A stretch of DNA of 22,023 nucleotides, from the NCBI GenBank assembly GCA_036897485.1, contig JAYMTF010001655.1, forward strand, positions 1-22,023. The letters run 5' to 3'. Shown here one piece after another: positions 1 through 12,402 of this stretch. Each line of letters opens with the position of its first letter. Position 1 is the first letter of the stretch. This DNA comes from Pelargonium nanum. Taxonomy: Eukaryota > Streptophyta > Magnoliopsida > Geraniales > Geraniaceae. Under the pieces are notes generated by a model, which searched no databases, was not told the DNA's origin, and was given only the letters and a program-made list of their open reading frames with translations. A program made the position numbers and the translations under genes.

Positions 1-345
1 TCAATTGGGATACCCATTGGAAATTATATATATATATATATATATTAGATTTCAAAATTTGGGTCAACCTTTTATATGTGTTATGAGCTTGTTTACAAAT
101 AAAGATCATCCCACGGTAGATAGAACTAATCATCTTGGACAATTGATCTTATAGACGTACTATATATTTATATAAAAAGGTAAATCGATTCATATCGAAT
201 ATGGGTCAACCATAATGTATTGTGAAATATGTTTTTAATAAAGGATCGACTCTATTAGAACGATAGATCTTATAGAGTAAAAAAATGCATATCTAAAGTT
301 AAGGTCGACCTTAATTATCTAATTTGGGTCAACCACAATCTACTA
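1..345. repeat. Diverged short direct repeats (gggtcaacc units)
   Basis: The motif gggtcaacc recurs near 60, 204 and 325. Between the copies are related blocks: 'aaagatc' or 'aaggatcgac' followed by 'gatcttatagag'. This looks like two to three decayed copies of a unit of roughly 120-145 bp. No terminal inverted repeats, coding capacity or target duplication were seen, so the class is unknown. Confidence 0.4.
25..44. repeat. (TA)n microsatellite
   Basis: About ten uninterrupted TA dinucleotides inside AT-rich intergenic DNA. Confidence 0.9.
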
Positions 346-1746
346 TAATTGTAAATTGAAAGAATGGAGTTTATTTTTGTAATTGTAGTGTGCAACAATA
401 TGGGCATTCAAGTCGTTACACAATCAAACTAAAACTCTTGTGGTAACTGCAAAAGGTATGTTGCTCCTGTGGGATGTGGGAGCTTCGTATACACAAATGC
501 GTAAAACGAATAACCTATAAGAGGTTTAGATAAAAACAAATTACTCGGTTTGTCAATAGACAATTCATTTGCGAAAGTCAAGTAGACAATTCATATACGC
601 TAACTATTTATTTTTAAAAGAAAATAATAATAAAACATATTTTATAGACAAATGAAGTATATAATTCAACCACATTTTATTTACAAAAATTATAATTAAT
701 TGATTTCATATGTTTGGTAGGGAAGTGTGTATGCACGTCTAGTCCCAATATTTGATAATGAGCCATCAATTGATTTCATGGTCACTAAGTTTCATTTTCA
801 CAATTATTGTACCTACAAATTAATTTTTTGAAACATGTTCCACACAAATGATTAGTAATAAGTTGCTTAAATCATATGAAATTCACAATAAGTCATATTC
901 ACATTGATGATTGATTCGAAGTCTCAAATTTGTATTTTTTATATATTAAAACTTGGAGTTGAAATTTGATTATGATGTTTATCATGTGCATATTATAAAA
1001 TTAGTTATGTCTATTATACATAAAATAAAATATAACAATATTAGTAGAGTAATTGTGGGTCAAATATTTTAAATGCATTAAATAAGTAACAGATATTATG
1101 ACACAAAATATTAATATAACATTTATATTTATATATAACAAAGGTATAATTGAACTAACTTTTGTCGCATTACAAAACTAATTTATCAATGGACGGGACT
1201 CAATAGTGTCGAGTTTTATTTATTTATTTATTTATAAGTAACCAGTACCTTTACTAAATATCCGAGATGGGAGTACAAAAATTTAATCCACAACATCAAA
1301 AGAGTCTGAACATCAAGAATCAAAATTACAAGTGACAGTAAGTGGATCAAACAATCATGGTAACAGTGAAAAGCTGAAGCTTTTGATACACATTATGACT
1401 TCGATAGAGTTAATGAGTTTGTTGTTGAAAACTAGATCACTAAGAAATGTGAAACTTATGTTATTATTGTATGCCCCCAATTGTATAATTATATTTTAGA
1501 AGTATAAAATAAAAAGACATGGAAAATTCTAGAACCAACCATTGTCCATTTCATTAACAAGTGTCCCTACTAGTGAAATTGCAGGCTGAATTAGGGGAAG
1601 AAACTTAAGAAAGTGTCTCATTTCTACAGCTACTTCCAACTATATTTTAAGGTCAACTTATTAACTTATATTATATGTTGATGCTATAATCTTGTGTTGG
1701 TGTATGCAGGTTGTATTTGCATGAAACAAAAAGATGGTTCAAATGA
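346..1746. other. AT-rich intergenic DNA, nothing recognised
   Basis: No open frame of note, RNA gene or element with recognisable ends was seen. There are short low-complexity runs, such as the TTTA-rich stretch near 1217-1236. Confidence 0.6.
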
Positions 1747-1755
1747 TAAAATATT

Positions 1756-2134
1756 GGTAAAAGACCCAATTTGATTCCCGAACTTTGGTGTTTTGACCCA
1801 ATTAGTCCTTGAATTTTTGTTTACTAAAATTAGTCCCTGAACTTTCATGTTTTGACCCAATTTGGTCCCTGAACTTTCAATTGACCCGAAATGGTCCCTA
1901 AACTTTCACATATTGACCCAATTTGGTCCTTGCCCATAAAGCTTATATAAAAAATTCAAGGACTAAATTGGGTAAATATTTGAAAGTTCAGGGACCATTT
2001 TGGGTCAATTGAAAGTTTAGGGACTAAATTGGGTCAAAATATGAAAGTTCAGTGACCAAATTTGGTTAAAAAAAATTTAGGGACCAAATTGGATCAAAAC
2101 ATCAAAGTTTGAGGACCAAATTGGGTCGTTTACC
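1756..2134. mobile_element. Non-autonomous Mutator-like foldback element (MITE-like), 379 bp
   Basis: The element begins ggtaaaagacccaattt and ends with a near-perfect inverse, so the 17-bp termini differ at one position. It is flanked on both sides by the exact 9-bp direct repeat taaaatatt (1747-1755 and 2135-2143), a duplication of the length typical of Mutator-like transposases. The whole element is a long imperfect palindrome with its axis at about 1938-1944, around an AAGCTT. Each arm is built from repeated modules of the form 'gacccaatttggtccctgaactttc'-like blocks, so repeats are nested within the inverted repeat. It has no coding capacity. The intact duplication suggests fairly recent insertion. 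The superfamily is inferred from duplication length and the long inverted arms, not from a database match. Confidence 0.8.
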
Positions 2135-2143
2135 TAAAATATT

Positions 2144-3600
2144 TTCAGAAGTTACTTTTGAGTTAATTTAGGTCTTGTTTGGTTTTGTTTTTTAACTCAC
2201 TAAAAGTTTAGAGTTTAAGGTTTTAATATAAAATTATAGCAATTAAAACATTTAACCACAACAAATAGTTTGGATTAAAATATTTTTTTAGCAGACTGAA
2301 ATAGTCATGAGTGAACAATCGTAAACTTGAAATTTAATTTTTGTGCCTCAACAAGTTCTGCTCAAATTTTTATTTTTACAAAGTCGGAATAGATACTTAT
2401 TGTACCAAACTCGAGCGGACAACTCATTAAATACCCAACGATAATGTTGAAAATAAATTATATTCACATCATGTGCATGACCATGTTTTGATGAGTGCTC
2501 ACAAAGTGTAGAACATGAGCAACACACCTAAGCAACCTCACACATGGGAGAAGCTATAAATCCATAATCCATGGGACCCCAAAATTTAATTCTTTCAACA
2601 ATGGAGCATCCTATCCAATCCAATTTAATTCAATAAATGCACTATTATTGATATTAATGATGAGTAGAAAAGTAAAAGCAATGATAGTACTATTCTTGTA
2701 ATTTGAAATTTTAAAATTATATTATATCAATCACTTATTTTTTTGAATTATAACGTTATATTTTATTCAACAAAATTCAAATTTATAATATTAAGTTATT
2801 ATTTATGTCATACTTTTTTTTGTTGATACAATGCCATAAGCCAACAAACAAATTGCATTGTAGTTTGTTAGGAAATAGACCAAAATTTAACCAAACCCAT
2901 TTTTCAAAATTTGGCTAAACTGTATGAGCATACATAACTAATAAAGATTGATATAGATCGACTCTCTCTCTACAATTTTGCCTTACCTTGCAATCTTTAA
3001 AACGTTGTTAGTAATTTCCTCGATAAGCAGCATAGAATTTGTGTTCCCTCAAATGTTTTCTAGATGTCAATATTCATCGAAATGGCGAAAAGATGAAGTG
3101 CAAGAACGGTGAAATTGAAGAGTACAAGAAGCTTTGACTGAAGAGCCAAACCGAGCAGTAGTAATCTCATCTCCAACTTAAAGGCGTCTAGTCATCCACG
3201 GTATCTGAACCATTGAATTGTCTTTTTGTTCAAGGCATCTAATGTGTTGTCACTACATTACACGTCAATTTGTCTATATATGAGTCATATAGAACATTCA
3301 GAACGACAAGACTTTTTATATCAAATTTTTACGTAATTACATTTTCTAACTCTCAACTATTAGTTTTTCTTCTTCTTTAGTTTTTATCGCACAACATAAT
3401 ATTAAATATGACTCATACCTGTTGAAATGAATTCGTTATATCTCTTCTACTTGATTGCGGCCGTTTGCTATCTCCTCGTACACTTGAATTCAAACTTTAG
3501 AGTCAACACAATTTTATTGTTTTGATACACAAAACCAATGTAAGGCGCGCTCTTAATATCGTCCAGTGAGAAAATAGTTCTAAGGTGCACGATAAATTCA
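2144..3600. other. Intergenic DNA upstream of the SAC gene
   Basis: AT-rich with no supported gene. A slightly less AT-rich patch at about 3010-3240 has no convincing open frame and no recognisable element ends. The block starting 'aggtcttgtttggtt' near 2170 resembles the ends of some plant MITEs, but no matching second end was found. Confidence 0.5.
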
Positions 3601-3619
3601 TCGATACACAATAAAACCG

Positions 3620-4107
3620 ATATATATATTCCCTCTTTCTCTCTCCATATATAATACTAAGCAAACAAAAATTCCATTTACATTTCTCCATTTGGTATAT
3701 TTTTGTGGACACAGTGGCCGGAGCTATACCTTTCTCTCCCGATCTCAGCCAAAAACAGAAACGCTCCGATTCACACAGAGAACTGTTTGGATCTCTAGTT
3801 CTCTCTCTCTCACACACCATTTTCACAGACCACACAGTCTTGTCTCTCTTTTGCTCTCAGTTCTTCGTTGCTTTTTCTCTTATCTGCTCTGTGAACTTCG
3901 ATTCCGATGTGTTAGTGTTTGTTGTGTTCTTAATTTAGCTTCTGAACTGTGATTGCGAGTGGTTCACTCGTTTTCTGTGTATGATTTGTAATAGATTTGA
4001 ATTTTGGAGGTTTTGTATGTAAAAATGCACTGGACTTGTTTGTTAGGCTTGTTTGGTTTGGATTTGATTTGAGCTGATCCAGGCTTGAGCTCAGGATCTC
4101 GATTCCA
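3620..4107 (+). promoter_or_regulatory. Core promoter and 5' leader of the SAC gene
   Basis: Two TATA-like boxes lie at 3620-3630 and 3648-3656 (TATATAATA). They are followed by a pyrimidine-rich leader with CT runs at about 3790-3815, common in plant 5' untranslated regions. Transcription would be expected to start near 3675-3690. Several short upstream ATGs occur between about 3905 and 4030. A GTATGT donor at 4015 and a tccag acceptor ending at 4082 could remove the last of them in a 68-nt leader intron, but this is only a possibility. The start codon at 4108 is chosen because it opens the conserved N-terminus and reads into a clean donor at 4204. Confidence 0.5.
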
Positions 4108-7100
4108 ATGGATACGGAGAAGGAGCTCTGGAACTCGAGGGACGAACAATCGGGCCTGAATTCTGGCTACTTGCAGAAATTCAGGCTTTATGAGACTCGC
4201 TCGGTATATTTCTCTCTCTATACGTATATATAATTGTAATTTTGTTTTATACTGCTTTTAGTTTGATTCAGTTGTTATGTCAAGCTAATCTGATTTGTTT
4301 TGGTATGATGTGATTTTGATTTGCTCATTCAATTATTGTGTTTGAATTTTGCCTTCTGCTAAGTGTTTTCGCCTCTTTGGTGTGCTGAGATTGATACTGA
4401 GATTTGCTTGTTTTAGTTATGGTTTGGCTTTAGGTTGTAAGGGATCAATTTTTGAGTTCTGACCTAATTGTAATGTATTCATATATAGTACCGGTTAGCC
4501 TGTTTCGGTTTAGTATTGGATTTCTTCTTTAATAATCCAATGATGAGATGATCGATTCACCTAATTTCATTCAACTTTATATGTCTCGGTAAAGTGTGAG
4601 ATGTTTTTGTCTCATTATGCTTATAGAGTTGCTTCATTCTGACCATCAATGAAATGAGCCTTTTTCGTCGTATTGCTAGGGTCGGACAAATGTCACCTGA
4701 TCAGAAATTATTGTGATGGCGTTATTGTGGAACCTATAAAGATTTGCTTATTAAATCAAATTAATAGTTGATTTGGCTCGGTTTTAGAATATACAACCCA
4801 TACAGTACCCTTTATTACTGTTTTGAATTGGGATCTGTGTTAGATCATGGGTGATTCCCACTTGAAACCAGTTCATCTTTTGGTTTACCGCAGTCAAAAC
4901 ACGCCTAGTTCCATTCCATAAAATAGCACAAAAAGGAACACTCACATCCAAAAGGTGAGAACATAAACATATCCTAAATCCTGTACGCTAAAACAAGTCT
5001 AGCATTTTTTTTTTATTTCACAATCTTGTTAGTTATTAATGACAACCTTTGGCTTACATTTCTGGAGTATGGTTGCTTTATTTGATCTGTAGTTTATTTT
5101 CGTTTCCTCCTACACGCAACAATATTTTGGGTTCTTTTGCTCTTTCTCATATTCCTCTTTCTATGCTACAGAAATTTTATATGATAGGAAGAGACAAGAA
5201 TAGAACTCTCTGGAGGGTGTTAAAGATTGACAGATTAGAGCCTTCTGAATTAAACATTATTGAAGATTCTACAACATACTCAGAAAATGAATGTTTTGAC
5301 CTGCTGAGACGGATACATGAAGGAAACAGGTCTACGGGTGGACTTAAATTCGTCACCACTTGTTATGGAATTGTTGGTATAATTTGTTCCCATGCCATTC
5401 CATCTCAAATTTTTATTAGTTTTGCTCAAGAGCTAACGATGTTTTTCTTCTCAAATTAGGTTTTGTCAAATTCTTAGGACCTTATTACATGCTTCTTATA
5501 ACAAAAAGAAGGAAGATTGGTGCAATTTGTGGCCACACAATATATGCTATTACCAAAAGCGAGATGATTCCAGTTCCAAATTCAACGGTGCAATCCAATA
5601 TGGCCAATTCTAAGAATGAGAACAGGTCTTTTGTTCATTTTGCATGTAAATGTAAAATGTCCTTGGTACTTCTAAGGGGATATAAGATATTAGTGTTACA
5701 GTGTGTGTATGTATTTAGAAGAGAACTGTTTTATACTGTGGTTGTTCTATATGATTTCAATTATATTTTTAGTTTGTCATTCCCTGTTAATAGTACACAC
5801 TTTATTCGTCGTGCAGGTAACCTCTGTACTAGTTTTGTTAATAAACCCTTCAAAGTTATTTTAGTAATGCGCATTATGTCTTTTAAAGTAGTCTCACGCT
5901 CCACTTATACTTTTAGTTCGTTCTAAGGATGGATAAATAATTCATAATTTTAGATGAAAATAAGTACATGCTTCATAGGGGCTATGGCCAGTTCAATTCG
6001 TGCAAAATGACAGGAGCAAACTTCATTGCTGTTGTGATGTTAAGATAAATATTGAATGAGACAAGGTATCGTCCGGGTGCGGAGGAGTCATTTCATTTCC
6101 TTTTTTATTTTTGTTTAAAGTTTGCAGTTCAGAAAGTCACTTCATTGCCATTACTTTCTTTTGATGATATTTTTATTCAGGTAATGATGTATTGATGTGT
6201 TCTACCTTTCCTTGTTTCTTTTGTTGTTGACATAGATACAAGAAGCTCCTATGCACAGTAGACCTCACAAAGGACTTCTTTTTCAGCTACTCATACAATA
6301 TCATGCATAGTCTTCAAAAGAACTTGCGTAAGAATGAGACTGGACAATTGCAATATGAAAGTATGTTTGTTTGGAACGAGTTCTTAACTCGTGGAATCTG
6401 CAATAACCTTAAAAACACATTGTGGACAGTTGCATTAGTATATGGATTCTTTAAACAGGTATGGATTTTTTATATTGAATACTGCCTGTACGATATACTT
6501 ACATCATCAGATATACATGGATTCTATTGTTCGATTTGTACATGTTTTATGTTAGTTATTTATAGCTTGATGGTAGGAGTCAGGTTGCTATGCTAGAACT
6601 TCTTGTTGGTGTATGTTTTTGTATGTTTCCATTTGTAGCTTAATACAGCTTTTCTTATTCAGTCATTTTCTGTGATGTTATTAGCTCTATTGGTGACCAG
6701 AAAGGGTTAGTAGATTGGTAGTATTGTGTAACTTGAGTGCATAAGTTTGTCCAAGAACTGTTGGAGTTGATAATAAACTCCATTAAGATCAAACTCTATT
6801 TAGTTGAGCTGGTCATTCTTTTGGAATTTGGATAACAGTCCTAGGAATAATCTAGCATTGTTCCTTCAAGTTTGATGGGAACTTTATTCGGGGATATTAT
6901 TATACTTCCTTTTGATTCCTTCATTTTGTTATTTTCAATTTCTTTTTTAAACCTCAAGACTGCAAAGCTTGATGGAATATGTGGTTTTCTGCTTAGGTCA
7001 AACTCTCAGTATCTGACAGGGAGTTCAAGCTGACCCTCATTGCCAGGCGCTCGCGTCATTATGCTGGCACCAGGTTTGGACTGAACATGCTTCTCTTCAT

Positions 7101-10100
7101 AAATAATTTAAATGGTTAGAAGCTACTTTTTTTTTTTTTAGAAATGTTGGTCATTAGACACAGGAACTCCAGAAATCTAGTTTTTGCTAATCTTCAAATA
7201 AATAAATAAATTAATTGTTACCTGTTAAATGTACCATTTCTCTTAGATAGTTCCTAGTAATGCTACAAGCTCTCATTATTGCACACTCGTTAAAGATACA
7301 GTACCCTTTTCTAGTACAGTTATCTATTTCTCTGCTTATTGTAAATCTAACATGGTTCTCACTTTGCGTTTTTTTCTTCTTTTCTTCTATAGATATTTGA
7401 AGCGAGGTGTGAATGAGAAGGGTAGAGTGGCTAATGATGTCGAGACTGAACAGATAATATTTGAAGATGATGTTCCTGAAGGATGCCCAATTCAAATAAG
7501 TTCTGTTGTACAAAACCGGGGTTCAATCCCACTTTTCTGGTCCCAGGAAACCTCACGGTTGAGCATCAAACCAGACATTATATGTATGAATTTAAAAAAA
7601 AAAATGTTATATTCTAAGTGGTAATTTCTCATATGCTTTATTGACTTCCTTTTCTTCTTGCAGTATCAAATAAAGACCAAAATTATGAAGCAACGAGACT
7701 TCATTTTCAAAATCTTGCAAAGAGATATGGAAATCCGATAATTATATTAAATTTAATCAAGGTAACATTCCTATACATAATATCTATTAATGTGCTCAAT
7801 GCTGTAATTCTATAATATCTGAACCTCTGGTGCTTTCTTTTTCATCCCCTGTTCTGTTATGATGTTGGGTGAAAACAGACTCATGAAAGGAAACCTCGGG
7901 AAGCCATTCTTCGTGCAGAGTTTGCAAATGCTATCAGAGTTATCAATAAGGATTTAACAGATGAGAATCGCTTAAGGTTCCTTCATTGGGATCTAAACAG
8001 GCACTCAAAGAAGTACTTTGTCTTATCCTAGCTTACATGATGATTATCTTTCTCTTAATGAAAGCAATATTGATGCAAACAAAACCTGTTTATTTTTTCA
8101 GCAAAGCTAGCAATGCATTGGAACTTTTAGGCAAAGTGGCAGCGTATGCATTGAACCTGACTGGCATATTTTATTGTCAAGTAAAACCCAATTTCAGGCT
8201 TGAAGGATTGTCAAATTTGTCTTATCTTGAGTAAGTTTTAAGGCTGCTATTGTATTTCAAGCAATTGTTGTCCTTCCCTTGAATGTCTGGTTTGACATTA
8301 CATGTACACGCACGACTTTTAACTATATCAAACTTGTTTGCCCATCCCATTCTTCCGTGCTTTAGTATTGTATATCTAGGTAAATATCTGCTAAAATTTG
8401 TGATTCTTTTGAGCTCCGAGTTTTTGTATTCACTGTCTCTAAAGCAATTCATAGGTAGGTTATTACACTACGAGTTGCTTTATAGTTTAGAAGCGGTGCA
8501 AGTGCTCCATGTGTTAAATATAACATGCAACTTTTGGGGAATAATATTCTGTTCAGAAATTTGCTTTACTGGCTATGTTGCGGTGGCGCACCATCTCCTC
8601 TACTTAATGTTTGCTTACACTGACCAAAATGGAAATGTGTTGCAGGACATTGGATGGTAGCGATGGCTTTCCGCAGAACCTTACTAGTAAAAGGGAGGAT
8701 GCTATTAATATTGATTTGAAGGTTAACAGTTGTAGTAGTGAAAAACATGTCAAGCCCCCAATGTTTCAAAATGGAGTCCTGAGGACTAATTGCATTGATT
8801 GTTTGGATCGAACAAATGTTGCTCAATATGCATATGGGTTAGTTGCCCTCGGACGCCAGCTATATGAAATAGGACTTACAGAATCTCCAAATATCGATCT
8901 TGATAACCCTTTGGCGGAGGAACTGATGAGAGCTTACGAGACAATGGGCGACACACTTGCACTGCAGTATGGTGGATCTGCTGCGCATAACAAGGTAACT
9001 CTAAGAATAGTGGTTGCAAGAGGATTGATAATTTTCTGAAGGCATTTGCTTTTGTAATGCCTGGGCTTACTAGGCAGAAAAAAGGGAAAGTGATAAGAAG
9101 ATATGGCGGCGGCCATTGATTATGCTTCTTCTCATCATCTTGCGTTGTTGATAACAGATATTTTCTCAAAGAAGAGGTCAATGGAAAGCAGCAACTCAAT
9201 CGCAGGAATTCTTTCGATTACTACAACGATACTATAGTAATGCCTATATGGATGCTGAGAAACAAGATGCCATTAATATGTAAGTCAATCTAATCCCGGT
9301 TCTTATCATAGCTTTTGTTTTTATCTTAAAAAAGTCAAGGAGTTTGTAGACAACATAATTTTTGCATTGATTGGATACAAATGGAGATTGGAGAGAGATC
9401 TGTCTGATGTAATAGTATTTGAGCAGATTCTTGGGGCACTTTCAGCCACAACACGGCAAACCGGCGCTGTGGGAATTGGATTCTGACCAGCACTATAATG
9501 TTGGGAGGCGCGGTCCTTTTGTTGATGAAAATGGCAGGTAAAAAGATTTCCAATTTTCCGAAACTATACATTAGAATTCACCAATGAAAGAAATGGGAAC
9601 AAAATGCATTATTTAAACTGCATCCATTTATTTGTTTTAATGTCATTGTCATCTCTTCTTAATAATTTAATTTTAAAAAAAGTTCTCCCCTTATTGCACC
9701 TGGAGAATTTTTTATTTCTATAGAAGAGATGATTGCCTTTGGTTGTTGCGTAACTGTGGTTTCCTCTCAATGACACCTTTTGCAACAATGTGTAGGTCAT
9801 TTTTGCAAAGATCACTATCGGATGGAAATATTGTTTGCGAGAGCGACTCACCTATGGCACCAGCGTGTCTTGGGCGCAATGACTTGTCGGATAAATCTCA
9901 AGGAGTTGACAAGGGTCATTCTGAATCCACGCCTGAAGGGTCAACCTGTGAAAGTCACTTGTCATATTCCAGGTACACTTCGCTTGCATTGCATCTCCAA
10001 TATATGTATACAAGCTCCTAGTTAACATCAATCTAATGTTTGTGTAGATAGATTTAAGAGAACATTTTTAAATGTTATCTTTGGGGAAAATGAATGAATG

Positions 10101-11736
10101 AAAATGTGTGAACTAATTTGTTTTTTCTTGTATAGAAGGCACCTACTGTAGTTTACTAGGCTTCTTCTGCTAGTTGAAGACCCACTATTGACTTTATATT
10201 CTAACAAGCCTCCTCACATACATCACTTTGACCGTGGAGACTTTGATACCACACACGGGGAACTCAACTAGGGCTGAAAGTTGAGGTCCAATATTAACTC
10301 TATGCTAACAATTTAGAAAAAAAAATACTGCAAAATTTTGGAGCTCTTACCATTAATCTGTGATCCTATCGTGTTTTTATCTATAGGTATACTCCCTCTA
10401 TGTCTCAGCAGCTTTTCAGAAATGTACAACCGGACCAATGTCTTGGAAATGAACGCTTTTGTTTCGATGGCCACGTTGGTGATTGTAACTGCTCAAACTT
10501 TTTTGATGTGGACTGGTTATCTTCATCTGGACATTCATGTGAAGAAGAATCAAACGAGAGGTATAATCTTTTTCATTTACTGTTTCTTAAATCAATTTAA
10601 TATATATTGCTTATGCAATGCTATATAATTATAGGCTCATGATTGATCTTTATAGTAATTGTTTTGTACTCTTCTGGCATACTAATGAGATACACATCTA
10701 ATGTTAATCTATTGTCTTTTGATTATTGGTGCCGGTCTTCGATCAGCCTATCATCCGACAATGCCATCAATAGCCTTAAAAGTGAAACTCCCACATCTGC
10801 GAGTGAGTCTGGATCCAGCTTGAAGGTCAGCATTCTATTACCTTTCTCTCACTTCTGACATTGGTTGTGAAGCTGTAAAGTTTCCCCTCCAATTTTTGGT
10901 CATGACCTAACCTATTAGCCTAGAAACTCGGACACGATGTGTGATAGGCTAGACACGCCGTGTCGTGTCTTTAGTTTCATGAATTTGTTGACTCAAGAGT
11001 TGGACCATACACACGGCGTGTGATGAGTTAGACACACCTTCTCTCATTGTAACCTAGACCTGGCTATTGGACACGAACATGTGAGCACCTGAAACCTGAT
11101 CCACATTTTGCGGGTTTGGGTTGTATAAGATAGACTCGATCAATTTTCAGGTCAGGCCTTCCCAAACCAAAACCCAAATTGAAAGCTCTATAGTGACCTG
11201 ACCTCTGCTAAACTTTTGCTTGCCCTTTGCCATCTTGATGCAGTGATGCCAAAAACACAAAACCTACAAAAACAACAGTACACTACACCAAGCTAACAAA
11301 AAGAATTAAGCTAAGCAAAAATGAGGCCGAATTTAGATATAAACTAGGAAAACACCGTCCCTCCCGAAATGAGTTCTCTTTCCTTGTTTTAGAAAATAAG
11401 GTTGACATGAATTACTAATAGCATTCCTATAATAAGTTAGTTAGTATATATTAACTTTGTTACAACTTACAACACATGTCCATAGGGTTGCAAAAGAGAA
11501 TGTATAACACAGGACTAACTTATTATTTTTTCTTAAAATGAAAATCAAGTCACTCATTTTGAGACAAAGACAGTATATATGATTGATGAACATCAAGTCT
11601 AACAATGCTCATCGTTGTTTCTATTCACCAGGGAAAAGAGCCGACTGGAACCAATGCGGACCTCACTTGCGATATTGCCGGATTCTCAGATAGTTTCGCT
11701 AGGTGGGTAACTCATGGGGAAACGTTATTCCCTTGA
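4108..11736 (+). CDS. SAC: SAC-domain phosphoinositide phosphatase (plant SAC2-SAC5 / FIG4-like clade), 16 coding exons
   Basis: The predicted enzyme removes phosphates from phosphoinositides. Members of this plant clade (Arabidopsis SAC2-SAC5) act at the tonoplast on PI(3,5)P2 and affect vacuole shape. Exons, all in phase with GT-AG introns, are 4108-4203, 5172-5376, 5460-5625, 6236-6458, 6997-7073, 7393-7583, 7664-7761, 7879-8012, 8102-8230, 8646-8994, 9158-9279, 9427-9537, 9796-9972, 10387-10560, 10747-10825 and 11632-11736. They encode 811 residues, close to the usual 780-830. Seen directly: KFYMIGRDK after residue 32; the SAC N-domain [15 protein letters not shown] from about 107; [15 protein letters not shown] at 247-261; and the catalytic motif [10 protein letters not shown], with Cys489 and Arg495 of CX5R. 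The sequence [20 protein letters not shown] follows, and the C-terminus [17 protein letters not shown] (795-811) matches the clade. The Ser-rich C-terminal third is not conserved outside plants. No key residue is missing. Which of SAC2-SAC5 is the closest ortholog is undetermined. Confidence 0.93.
9724..9795 (+). other. 72-nt stretch between two in-frame 3' splice acceptors of the SAC gene
   Basis: Both tttctatag (ending 9723) and caatgtgtag (ending 9795) are possible acceptors after the donor at 9538. They are exactly 72 nt apart and the intervening stretch has no stop, so using the upstream one would add 24 residues (835 instead of 811). I chose the downstream acceptor because it joins DENGR directly to [11 protein letters not shown], which fits the family pattern. 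The added peptide is Cys- and Leu-rich and unlike the flanking Ser-rich region. The upstream acceptor has the better pyrimidine tract, so alternative use is possible. Confidence 0.45.
10130..10320. repeat. Unclassified interspersed insert within SAC intron 13
   Basis: This block is less AT-rich than the surrounding intron and contains phrases such as 'gataccacacacgggg' and 'ctcaactagggctgaa', which I associate with dispersed plant repeats. No terminal repeats or duplication could be defined, so boundaries and class are uncertain. Confidence 0.25.
10932..11038. repeat. Direct repeat with CACACGGCGTGT-like palindromes in SAC intron 15
   Basis: A segment of about 28 bp starting at 10932 (acacgatgtgtgatagg...) recurs 79 bp later at 11011 (acacggcgtgtgatgag...) with several differences. 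The interval also contains the near-palindrome gacacgccgtgtc. It is probably part of a decayed transposable element; downstream to about 11215 there are inverted 'gggtttgggtt' / 'aaaccaaaaccc' words. No ends could be assigned. Confidence 0.4.
11347..11575. mobile_element. Decayed Stowaway-like MITE in SAC intron 15
   Basis: The left end resembles the Stowaway terminus (ccgtccctcccgaaatgag). The right end reads cactcattttgagacaaag before cagta, the expected inverse. The size of about 230 bp matches the better preserved copy at 12403. Both termini have diverged and the TA duplication is not clear. It lies in the last intron, just upstream of the terminal exon. Confidence 0.5.
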
Positions 11737-12402
11737 AGGTATAATTCATTCAAGTTTTCCGTCTTTTACATTTATTCCGACCCCATCCGAAGGATGCGGA
11801 TTTGGCATAAAGAATAATGAGCAACAGATGAAGCAACGGCGAAAATTTATGTGAAATCTACTGCTCGAGGCACATATGTAAAACATAGATATATCCAAAA
11901 TTTTGTCGAGGGAGGTCTCTAACTCCAAATCGCAGGGCTCTGAACTCTTGATTTCAGATTTCAACCATGAAGATATTTTTGTAGTTTATGAGCACCTGGA
12001 GCCCTCCAAAATATAGGTTTATTATTATTATTTTTTCGGAACTAAAATATAGGTTATTTTATTTGTATGATTATAGAGCTAATTCTAATCTTAATTCTTC
12101 ATAAATAACTGCACATTCATCTCAAAATAAGTGTTATGTCAATTTGCATGTTTGAGTTCACACATGAGCTCAAATACTGTAGTGTTCGTGTTGAGCCTTC
12201 AAAGCGCGAGTCCGCGTACAATTAATTAGTTTTATTTCTGTTGATCATGTCGTGCCTACACAATAAGTTGAATATGAGTATCAATTTTCAAGAGGAAACA
12301 CTACACAACTAATTTGTCACGACAACTAATCATGACATAAATAATTTCAAAAGCTAAGATAAGGTCACTCATTTTTCAGATATTAAATAATAATAATAAT
12401 TA
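11737..12402. other. 3' region downstream of the SAC gene
   Basis: Contains the SAC 3' untranslated region, whose end is not determined, then AT-rich DNA shared with the 3' side of the convergent RPSA gene. AATAAA-like words occur, for example near 12105, but I cannot choose a polyadenylation site. No other gene was seen. Confidence 0.5.

Noticed and set aside
3010-3240. Possible gene or element fragment in the left intergenic region
   Set aside because: Somewhat higher GC and phrases that could be coding, but no sustained frame, no recognised motif and no element ends.
3503-3952. Open frames on both strands over the SAC leader (110, 86 and 77 codons)
   Set aside because: Simple-sequence, CT-rich translation, some with non-ATG starts, lying in the promoter and 5' leader of the SAC gene. 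No family resemblance.
8181-8230. Earlier donor in SAC exon 9 (gtaaaa at 8181)
   Set aside because: Ending the exon at 8180 would leave phase 0 and put exon 10, which must be read in another phase to give the catalytic motif, out of frame. The gtaagt donor at 8231 keeps it.
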